Made by a program: the position numbers and the translations under genes. Positions 16,683 through 23,679 of a stretch of DNA of 64,000 nucleotides are shown here, piece by piece (positions within the stretch are counted from its first letter, which is position 1; the number at the start of each line of letters is the position of its first letter). The stretch is taken from the NCBI GenBank assembly GCA_963846495.1, contig CAWJWP010000019.1, positions 1 to 64,000 of the forward strand. The letters are read 5' to 3'. The notes beneath the pieces are model-generated. The model was not told the origin of the DNA. It saw only the letters and a list, made by a program, of their open reading frames with translations, and did not search any database. This DNA is from DASYQD01 sp963846495. GTDB lineage: Bacteria; Acidobacteriota; Thermoanaerobaculia; Multivoradales; JAIOJS01.

Positions 16683-17092
16683 TCAATCCGTGCGCTCCAG
16701 GATCAACTCCGGCATGCCGGGTTGGAGCACAGTGAGCTGCGTGGCCTTCCCGCGGTCGATCTGAAACCTCACGGCCAGTCCGGGCGCCAAGCCGTCCCCT
16801 TCGCACCGGAAGCGGAGCGGCGAGGTCGGGATCAGCAGCCCGCGCAAGGGCGGGCCCTCGGTGACCGACAGACGCAGACGGTCGTCCGCGAGAGCCACCT
16901 TCACCTCCACCGGCCTTTCCTTCGCCGCATAAGAACCCGCAAGGATTTCGAGGTCGGCCTTGGCGACCACCACCTCGGGCAGCTGAAGTCCGGACGCCGC
17001 AGGTCGGCGACACAGGCGACGTCGAGCCCCTTCGTCGTTCCGGACTCGATGAACGCAGCGATCACGGCGGGCACGCATTCGTTGCCGCGCAT
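16683..17092 (-). pseudogene. C-terminal remnant of an alpha/beta hydrolase (TAP-like end)
   Basis: Two overlapping minus-strand frames together read as the end of one protein. The first is GNECVPAVIAAFIESGTTKGLDVAC, the usual C-terminal cap of TAP-like alpha/beta hydrolases. The second contains LPEVVVAKADLEILAGSY and a DUF3471-like beta tail. The switch between frames is near 16,985-17,000. The catalytic domain is missing; the sequence runs directly into the truncated thioesterase at about 17,100. It is a deletion remnant with a frameshift. Confidence 0.6.
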
Positions 17093-17099
17093 CCCGGCC

Positions 17100-17346
17100 A
17101 GGCCTGCAGCTGGAGCGTGGCGAAGGTCTCGCCCTCGGCGACGACGGTCGCCAGCGCGACCCCTATCGCCACGTCGGCGAGGTCGCCGAGGACGCCACCG
17201 TGGAGGGTGCCCATCGCGTTGTGCAGGCGCGCGTCAGCGTCGAGCTCGACGACCGCCTCGTCGTCGCCCAGCGAGACGGGGCGCACGCTGAGGAGCGCGG
17301 TGATGGCGACCAGCTCGCGCTCGCCGCGCAGCCACGCCTCCACCAA
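17100..17346 (-). pseudogene. PaaI-type thioesterase, 3'-truncated copy 1
   Basis: The open frame from GTG 17346 reads as a hotdog-fold PaaI thioesterase: AVVELDADARLHNAMGTLHGGVLGDLADVAIGVALATV, then GETFATLQLQ. Family members continue with a ~40-residue final strand region; here homology stops at LQLQ (about 17,107) and the frame runs into unrelated sequence. A second copy at 21,168-21,569 keeps that final part. It belongs to the direct repeat flanking the TIR/ATPase module. Confidence 0.75.
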
Positions 17347-17481
17347 TCGCCGCCAGCGCGCTCACGTGCTCCGCTGCCGCAGCTGATCCGGCCTCGCTCG
17401 AACCTGGCGGCCGAAGCGGCGCAGCCACTCGTGGTCGTCGCGCTGCGGCTTGGCGCCCGTCGTGCGCTCCAACGATCCTTC
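17107..17481. repeat. Direct repeat copy 1 (desaturase 3' end plus thioesterase)
   Basis: About 375 bases correspond, in the same orientation, to 21,330-21,702. Positions 17,405-17,457 are identical to 21,627-21,679 over 53 bases; the rest is clearly similar but diverged. The copy holds the last ~25 codons of the CarF-like desaturase and most of the thioesterase. The two copies bracket the lower-GC TIR/ATPase module. Confidence 0.85.
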
Positions 17482-17885
17482 GTGGCGCGCCTAGTCTTCG
17501 TTGGGCCACCCTAATGCGGGAGGACCACAATCTCGTGCAGACGACTGGCTGCACGCTCCGGCGCCGACACGCGGCCTCGAGCTCCTACGTCCGCTATGGG
17601 TGGGTGACAGGGCCCACTAGACGACCGCCGGCGCGACTTGGTTGTGCTCCACCTATCGGCGACACACCGCCGGCGCGGCCGGCCTTCCAGTAACACTTGC
17701 GTCCCGCGAGATGCGCCGATCTCGCCCCTCACGAACTCGGTGGCTGGCGATCGAGGATCGGAGGCGCGTCTTCTCGATTGCCGACGCGAGAGCTACCGAC
17801 CTAACTCGCCAGCTCGCGCGGGCAAGCGTCTGGCTTCTTACCTTGGACGACGAAACAAAGGGCGTACGGTCGTACCCTCCACCTT
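17482..17885. other. Non-coding stretch at the downstream side of the module
   Basis: About 400 bases between the end of repeat copy 1 and the stop of the ATPase gene. Short ORFs exist on both strands, but none has a recognisable domain or convincing start. Base composition is lower in GC than the flanking chromosome, like the ATPase gene. I see no insertion sequence, tRNA or obvious inverted repeat. Confidence 0.6.
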
Positions 17886-20483
17886 CTATCTGAGTTGAGC
17901 TGGCCGACCACGCGGCAGCAGCGGAGTGGCATCCTGCCACGTACGTCCGCCGTCGACAGTTGAGAACAGCCGACCGGCAGTGCTCTCTATCCCCTCATCA
18001 CCAGCTGCCCAGCCCATGCTCTTATCCGCGAACCAGATCGACGAAACGCTCCTCCATGGTCCCCCGAACTGTCGGATCCAATTGCGACCGTCGGTCGTGG
18101 CGAAAATGCCGGAGATGCCCGCTGCCCACCCGGTCCGTCCGTCGAGAAAGAACAATGACCTCACGTGGGTGCTCTCAGCGGATGCGAGGGTCCAAGTCTT
18201 TCCTCCGTTGCTGGTCGCGAAGATGCCGGCTTTCCCGCCAGCCCAACCTGTTTGGCGATCTACAAAGAACACTGCATTGAGATCCTCCGCGGCGTTCACT
18301 CTCCCCAGCTCCCAAGTTGAGCCGCCGTCGGCCGTCGCCGCCGTGAACCCGAACTCGCCTACCAGCCACCCCGCGCTGGGGTCGACGAAGTGGATATCTG
18401 CGATGTCGAAGCGGAATCCTGGGATGTCTTTCCTAATCCAGTCACCACCGCCCTGGTCGGTCTTCAGGAGGAGACCCTTTGACCCTCCCAACCATCCCAG
18501 CGCCGGGGTCAGGAAGTGAGCTGCCGATAGTCGGGTGAAGCGGTTTTTGCCTTGCACGTCCGTCACCGTTCTCGGCACTCCAAAAGCCGTCAGCAGATCG
18601 TGCGACAGCCAGAGCCTCCCTCCGTTCGTAGTCCTGCTGAAGTACTGGTCAGTGAGGATCCAGCCATGATCACGGTCAACGAACGAGACCTGAATCGGAA
18701 TTCCGGGCGCTTGGAGTCGTTGCCGTCGCCATGACCTCCCGCCATCCCCAGTCGTGAATAGCAGCCGGGCCGGATCGTCGGTCGCCCACCCGACGAGGAA
18801 TCCATTGGAGCGGTCGGAGAAACACACCGACGTGAAGTACTCGGAACGAACCGAGTGCGATTTGTCGGGCCACTGCCTGATCAGGTAATAGACAAGGGGC
18901 AACACCATTGCAGCGAATAGCAGGACCGTCCGGATCCGCCTCCGGCGCGTCGTGATTTTCTCGGCGTCCGCCGCCCTCCGGCTCTCCAATATGAACAGGA
19001 ACTCCAGCGGGGAGAGTTCTGCGCCGCGCCGCTGAGCTAGCTGCTCCGACCTGTTCAAGAACATCTTGGTCAGAACTCGCGTAGTGCTGCGGCCCGACGC
19101 CTCCCAATCCGCAAGGCTGTCGCCCAAGTGCTGCCGCCAGAGCAAGAATTCTTGGTCGTTCTGGACGCGCTCGGTGAGCTCTGGCCAACGCCCAACCAGC
19201 GCTGGCTCGGTAAGCTCGAAGAGCGCTCCGCTGTCGCGGGCCGAGACGCGAAGCACACCCGCAGCTACCAAAACGTCGGCGATAGCCAAGGCTGTCTGAT
19301 CCAGGTCAGTCCGTTTAACACCTTGGTTGTTGTAGCTCACCTCAATCCGGCCGAATCTGGTGCGCTCGACCCTCACCATACGACCGAGAATCCGCCACGC
19401 AACCTCGGCATCGAAGGGTGGTAGCCGGGCAATCGCTTCTTCAGCACGGAGAACCGCCTCGCCCACCGCCGAGCGGTCGTGGCTGACGACAAGCGGATCC
19501 CAAGGACTTGCCGTACTGAGCAGACGTTCCAGGAAGTCGCCGTAGCTTCTGGAGAGAGAGTACTTGTCGCCACCGCGCTCTACCAGGACCGCGACCATCT
19601 CGCCGAAGGCGTAATCGGGAAGCTGGGGCACTTGCACGGCATCGAAGTAGGCCGTCAGGTCGCAGCGGTCGAGGCGATAGATGCGGGCGAAAGCCTCCTC
19701 GAACAACGGCTGGTAGCCGAATCCGCTGTCGAACCGCCAGCGATCTCGCAGTTTCGGCAGTTGCGACTCGATCCGCGACGGCAGCGGATAGACAAGCAGC
19801 GGCCGAAGGTCGTCGGAGCGGCGCCGGTAGCTGGTTGCCTTCTCGACTTGCTCGATGGCGCCCTCGATGCTCTGGAGATTAGGAGTGAACACAACGACCA
19901 ACTTCTCGGGCAGCAGTGTGGTGCAGATGCCGCTAGTGTCGGTGACACCAGTGCGTGAATCGACGACCACGTACGCAAAGTGTTCGGCCAGCCAGCCAGC
20001 AAACCACGGAATCACCCACGGCGCGTGAACGTACAAGGCCTCCCATCCGAACGTATTCACCCGTTCCGGATACGCCTCGTCAAAGGCTCCAGCCTTGAGC
20101 AAGTGCAGGGACGGGATTTCGGTTTTGATCACAAAGCGCGAGAGGTCGAGGCCACTCCGTAGTCGAGCCTCCGAGGCAGCGTCCGGTTCCTGTTGGCCGG
20201 CGGGGAATTCCTGCACCAGCTCGCGAAGCCGCCAGAAGATCTCGATGAGTCCCGGCTTGGCGGCCGCCTCGCCAGGAAGACGATCGCGGAAGAAGCGGTG
20301 CAGGCCGGGAGCCTCGAGGTCCCAGTCAACTAGCAGAACGCCACCGGTTTCCAACCGCGCCTGTCGCTGGGCGAGGAGCACGCCGATGTTAGCCACCGAC
20401 ATCGACCGCCCCGTGCCCCCTTTGTAGGAGTAGAAAGTGATGATCGTGCCGGGTGCCACCGACCCAACGCCGGGTGTCGTCAT
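17886..20483 (-). CDS. KGGTGR-type SIMIBI ATPase with winged-helix-like region, TM helix and YCF48-like beta-propeller
   Basis: The protein has 865 residues from the ATG at 20483, which overlaps the TIR stop (ATGA). Residues 13-60 hold a deviant Walker A (YSYKGGTGRSM) and VDWDLEAPG as in KGGVGR-variant ParA/MinD-like ATPases; VVVDSRTGVTDTSG (172-185) is the second acidic motif. Residues ~345-510 look like the winged-helix and helical region that follows nSTAND ATPases. One membrane helix is at ~519-536. Residues ~548-852 contain six or seven Asp-box blades (TTGDGGRSW, ATSNGGKTW, STVDGGRTW) alternating with FVDxxxGW strands, as in YCF48 propellers. The N-terminus is probably cytoplasmic and the propeller periplasmic. 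It is inferred to be the sensor/switch of a conflict system. Confidence 0.85.
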   Translation of the reverse strand: MTTPGVGSVAPGTIITFYSYKGGTGRSMSVANIGVLLAQRQARLETGGVLLVDWDLEAPGLHRFFRDRLPGEAAAKPGLIEIFWRLRELVQEFPAGQQEPDAASEARLRSGLDLSRFVIKTEIPSLHLLKAGAFDEAYPERVNTFGWEALYVHAPWVIPWFAGWLAEHFAYVVVDSRTGVTDTSGICTTLLPEKLVVVFTPNLQSIEGAIEQVEKATSYRRRSDDLRPLLVYPLPSRIESQLPKLRDRWRFDSGFGYQPLFEEAFARIYRLDRCDLTAYFDAVQVPQLPDYAFGEMVAVLVERGGDKYSLSRSYGDFLERLLSTASPWDPLVVSHDRSAVGEAVLRAEEAIARLPPFDAEVAWRILGRMVRVERTRFGRIEVSYNNQGVKRTDLDQTALAIADVLVAAGVLRVSARDSGALFELTEPALVGRWPELTERVQNDQEFLLWRQHLGDSLADWEASGRSTTRVLTKMFLNRSEQLAQRRGAELSPLEFLFILESRRAADAEKITTRRRRIRTVLLFAAMVLPLVYYLIRQWPDKSHSVRSEYFTSVCFSDRSNGFLVGWATDDPARLLFTTGDGGRSWRRQRLQAPGIPIQVSFVDRDHGWILTDQYFSRTTNGGRLWLSHDLLTAFGVPRTVTDVQGKNRFTRLSAAHFLTPALGWLGGSKGLLLKTDQGGGDWIRKDIPGFRFDIADIHFVDPSAGWLVGEFGFTAATADGGSTWELGRVNAAEDLNAVFFVDRQTGWAGGKAGIFATSNGGKTWTLASAESTHVRSLFFLDGRTGWAAGISGIFATTDGRNWIRQFGGPWRSVSSIWFADKSMGWAAGDEGIESTAGRLFSTVDGGRTWQDATPLLPRGRPAQLR

Positions 20484-21121
20484 TCCACCGCTTCCCTGTG
20501 GGTGAAAGGCGCGGGCGGAGACCTGTGGGTCTGCACCCACGGCCGTACCTCGTCCTCGCTGGGCAGGTTGAAGCTCGCACAGTCGGTAAATACATCGGAC
20601 GCGAGCCGGCCAAAGGCGAGGCAGCGGTCAGCGATGTACCTGGCGATCTCCCTCACCTCCCCCTGGAAGTGCGGGTCCTGGCGCAGGTTGCGCTTCATCA
20701 TGTACGCCGAGAAGTCCCTACACAGCCGCTTCTTCTTGATCTCGTCGGGAATACGGTCGAAGTCGCGCAACGCGAGTACGAGTATCAAACCGTGGACTCG
20801 CTCATCGACCGGCAGCCGAAGTAGTCGTTCGGCTTCCAGTTTCTCCATCGCTTTGAACTCACGGGCGCAGAAAAGGTGCGCGTCGTCGAAATAGGTCGGC
20901 CAGAAAAGCACGACCATGCAAACGCTTCGGCATAGGGCTCGCGCCAGCGCCTCGTTGTAGAACTCCGCCCCCTTCAGCCGCTCGATGTCGCGGAACACCT
21001 CTCCCGCCACCCGCATCTCGAGCTCGGCCTTGAGCTCCTCGACGATACGGTGGGTCTCGGCCTGGCCCTTGTAACCCTTGGTATGCCGATAGCTGATGAA
21101 GCAGCAGTGCGAGAAAGGCAT
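20480..21121 (-). CDS. TIR-domain protein, putative NAD-cleaving effector
   Basis: The 213 residues begin with a TIR core: HCCFISYRHTKG (strand A), EVFRDIERLKGAEF (BB-loop region), and VCMVVLFWPTYF (strand D). FCAREF follows, whose E88 matches the catalytic glutamate of NADase TIRs. The C-terminal tail has DCASFNLPSEDEVRPW, resembling tails of TIRs linked to KGGVGR ATPases. The ATG at 21121 has GGAGG six bases upstream. It is directly coupled to the ATPase by ATGA. TIR enzymes deplete NAD or make cyclic ADP-ribose signals in anti-phage defence; that role is inferred here. Confidence 0.82.
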   Translation of the reverse strand: MPFSHCCFISYRHTKGYKGQAETHRIVEELKAELEMRVAGEVFRDIERLKGAEFYNEALARALCRSVCMVVLFWPTYFDDAHLFCAREFKAMEKLEAERLLRLPVDERVHGLILVLALRDFDRIPDEIKKKRLCRDFSAYMMKRNLRQDPHFQGEVREIARYIADRCLAFGRLASDVFTDCASFNLPSEDEVRPWVQTHRSPPAPFTHREAVE

Positions 21122-21167
21122 GACTGCCTCCGCTACAGTGGTGGTTCGAGCGGTCTGCGCTATTCCA

Positions 21168-21569
21168 TCATGAGAGCACGAAGATCGTCGCGACCGACGA
21201 CGCATTCGCCACCAGCCTGCCCTCACCGTCGTGGATCGCACTCCATGTGCGCCGCACTTCGTCCGCGATGCAAGCACGCGCGCGCTGGCCCGCAGCACCC
21301 TTCACGGATCGGCGCTAGGTAGCCGATCCGCAGCTGGAGGGTGGCGAACGTCTCGCCTTCCGCGGTTACGGTGGCGAGGGCAACCCCCCGCGCCACGTCG
21401 ACGAGGTCGCGGGGCCTCCGCCATGCAGGGTGCGCATGGCGTTGCGCAAGCGCGCGTCGGCTCTGAGCTCGACGACTGCCTTGCCGTCGCCCAATGAGAC
21501 GGGGCGTACGCCGAGGAGCGCGGTGATGGGAGCGAGCTCGCGCTCGCCGCGCCGCCACGCCTCGACCAC
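21168..21569 (-). pseudogene. PaaI-type thioesterase copy 2, frameshifted
   Basis: Three minus-strand frames together give a full-length hotdog thioesterase: VEAWRRGERELAPITALLG...LRNAMRTLHGG, then DLVDVARGVALATVTAEGETFATLQLRIGYL...HRGRSAAHMECD, then EGRLVANASSVATIFVLS and TGA at 21,168. The first shift is a one-base loss near 21,410 relative to copy 1; the second is near 21,228. It follows the desaturase and precedes the TIR start by 47 bases, all in one direction. It is either decayed or affected by base-calling errors. Confidence 0.72.
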
Positions 21570-21702
21570 CGCCGCGAACGCGCTCAGGTGTCGCGCTGCC
21601 GCAGCTGTTCCTGCCGCTGATGGACTTGGCGGCCGAAGCGGCGCAGCCACTCGTGGTCGTCGCGCTGCGGCTTGGCGCCGGTGGTGCGCTCTACGACCCA
21701 CT
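21330..21702. repeat. Direct repeat copy 2 (native desaturase/thioesterase locus)
   Basis: This copy is continuous with the rest of the CarF-like desaturase upstream and with the thioesterase 3' end downstream, so it is the original locus. It matches 17,107-17,481, with a 53-base identical core at 21,627-21,679. Similarity fades at about 21,702 inside the desaturase. Confidence 0.85.
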
Positions 21703-22362
21703 CGAGGCCGCGGAAGAGGCCCAGGCGGCCGAGCGTGCGGTCGGCCCAGCCGTTGACGATGCAGTAGTTGAAGTCGTGGTTGCCGCCGTGGTGCTGCATG
21801 TGGTGGCGGTTGGAGAGCAGCAAGCCGCTCCGCTGCATCCAGCGCACGATCCAGCGGGTTGCGCGCGCGGTGGCCGCACTTGTGGGAGACCAGCATGAAG
21901 ACGAGCAGCGGGCTGAAGACGACGATCGTCTCGACGAGGAAGAAGCCGACCGGCGACGGGCCGGCGAGCATGGCGCCGGCGACCACCGGCGCGGTGAGCG
22001 CCATCGCGATCCAGGACAGCGGACCGGCGTCGTCGTAGAAGGCGATGTCGAAGATGCGCTGCGGATAGATGTGGTGCTCGCGCACGCGCAGCACCATGCG
22101 GCGCAGGAAGGCGACGTCGGCGTCGAACCAGGTGTCGAACGCCCAGTGCAGGATGCCGGAGACGAGGTCGGCGACGTACATGCCCGAGCAGCGCGCCGCC
22201 GACGATCCACGGCCATGCAGGCAGCCCCTGGCGTGCGACGGCGATGAGCCACGCGAAGCCCGCGACGACGACCGCGCCGTTGAGGACGACACCGGCGACG
22301 TGCCAGCACAGATCACGCGGCGTCGAGGGCCCGACGACGAACGGATCGCCGGGCGGCCGCAC
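21584..22362 (-). pseudogene. CarF/TMEM189-like plasmanylethanolamine desaturase, two frameshifts
   Basis: Three successive frames make one ~260-residue membrane protein. The first (from about GTG 22362) has LCWHVAGVVLNGAVVVAGFAW. The second has ADLVSGILHWAFDTWFDAD and REHHIYPQRIFDIAFYDD. The third has LLLSNRHHMQHHGGNHDFNY and CIVNGWADRTLG. The His clusters HW..D, REHH and RHHMQHH match the di-iron Kua/CarF/PEDS1 family, which makes the vinyl-ether bond of plasmalogens. Shifts lie near 22,190 and 21,855. Conserved sequence throughout suggests recent decay or sequencing error. It overlaps the CFA-type gene region and is co-directional with it. Confidence 0.72.
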
Positions 22363-22399
22363 CGGCGCCGGCTGCGGACCCTGCGACCGCGCCTCCGCC

Positions 22400-23632
22400 T
22401 CAGGCCCACGACTCCACCGCCGCCTTGCGCGCGCCGTCCTCACGCGGCAGCTGCAGGATCATGCGATGGGCCTGCAGCGAGCCGGTCTCGAAGGCGTTCG
22501 CCGCCGCCCACAGGTAGAGCCGGAAGCGCCGGTAGAGGTGCGAGCCCCAGCGCGCCACCACCTCCTGCCGGTTCGCCTCGATGTTCTCCGCCCACTTCTT
22601 GCAGGTCAGGAAGTAGTTGTGTCGGTCGTTGCGGATCGCCACCACTTCGAAGGGCGTGCGCGCCACCTCGCGCAGGTACTTGTCCAGGCACAGCGGCGAG
22701 GTGTTGCCCTGGAAGATCCACTTGGTGGTGAACGAGGACCAGCCGAAGCGCGAGCCCGAGCAGGCGTCGAGGTAGACGCGGCTCCCCGGCTCGAGGCAGC
22801 GCTGGTACTGCGCCAGCGTGCGCCGGTAGTCGGGCAGGTGCTCGGTGACGCCGAGGTTGACGATGGCGTCGAAGCGACGCTGCGGCCGGTACTCGAGGAA
22901 GTGCTCCTTGACCACCTCGCCGGGCAGACCGCGGCGGCGGATGAGCTCCCGCATGAACGCCTCCGACTCGTCGGAGATGGTGAGCGAGGTGACGTGCACG
23001 CCCTGCTCGCCGGCGAACTGCAGGAACGAGCCCCAGCCGCCGCCGATGTCGAGCACGCGCTGGCCCGGCCGCAGGCCGACGGCGTCGAAGGCGTAGCGGA
23101 ACTTGCGCTCGGTGCCGTCCTCGAGGCTCTCGTCGTCGCGCGCGAAGAAGCCGTGCGAGTAGCAGCGCAGCCGCGAGTCGAGCCACAGCCCGAAGAACTG
23201 CGGGTCGTTGTCGTAGTGCTCCTTGATCCAGCGCTTGTCGCCGCGCACCTGGCCGAGCAGCAGCGGCGCCAGCCGGGTGGCGACGAGATAGCGCAGCGGG
23301 TGCGGGTCGCCGAGCACCGGCCGCAGCTTGAGCGCCGCCAGCACCTCGCCCTCGAGGTCGAGGTCGCCGTCCATGTAGGCCTCGCCGATGCGCAGCTCGT
23401 CGAAGGCGCCGAGGGCGGCGAGCCCCTTGTCGTTGACGACGCGCACGGTGAAGGCGGGCTCGCCGGCGCCGCCGATCGCGTGCGCGCTGCGGTCCGGCAG
23501 CCGCAGCTCGAACGGGCGCATGGCGACGCCCTTGGCGAGGGCGGCATCGAAGCGCCGCTGCATGACGGTGACCACTGGATGCTCGCCGGCCGCGGCAGCG
23601 GCCGGCGACGCGACACTGGTGACCTCGCTCAT
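22400..23632 (-). CDS. Cyclopropane-fatty-acyl-phospholipid synthase family methyltransferase
   Basis: The 410-residue protein is S-adenosylmethionine-dependent (LDIGGGWGSF motif I). The CFAS pattern is present: HYDNDPQFFGLWLDSRLRCYSHGFF, FDAIVNLGVTEHLPDY, and W.ENIEANR near the C-terminus. Such enzymes add a methylene or methyl to unsaturated lipid chains. The ATG at 23632 is preferred over a GTG two codons upstream because AAGGAG is ideally spaced from it. The plasmalogen-type desaturase follows, pointing to a lipid-modification operon. Confidence 0.88.
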   Translation of the reverse strand: MSEVTSVASPAAAAAGEHPVVTVMQRRFDAALAKGVAMRPFELRLPDRSAHAIGGAGEPAFTVRVVNDKGLAALGAFDELRIGEAYMDGDLDLEGEVLAALKLRPVLGDPHPLRYLVATRLAPLLLGQVRGDKRWIKEHYDNDPQFFGLWLDSRLRCYSHGFFARDDESLEDGTERKFRYAFDAVGLRPGQRVLDIGGGWGSFLQFAGEQGVHVTSLTISDESEAFMRELIRRRGLPGEVVKEHFLEYRPQRRFDAIVNLGVTEHLPDYRRTLAQYQRCLEPGSRVYLDACSGSRFGWSSFTTKWIFQGNTSPLCLDKYLREVARTPFEVVAIRNDRHNYFLTCKKWAENIEANRQEVVARWGSHLYRRFRLYLWAAANAFETGSLQAHRMILQLPREDGARKAAVESWA

Positions 23633-23679
23633 GTCCACCTCCTTCCGCAGCGGTCGAGCGGATCCCTCCGCCGACCTCG

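Noticed and set aside
16672..17500. Ten-base GCGCCTAGTC at about 16,674 and 17,490 as insertion target duplication
   Set aside because: Too short, not at the repeat borders, and no mobile element between the copies.
17642..17893. 83-residue plus-strand ORF in the module's spacer
   Set aside because: No domain, overlaps the ATPase stop, no convincing ribosome site.
17886..21121. FxSxx-COOH RiPP cluster, because of TIR plus KGGVGR-type ATPase
   Set aside because: No FxSxx-ending precursor and no SPASM radical SAM gene nearby; the ATPase has a propeller instead of TPRs.
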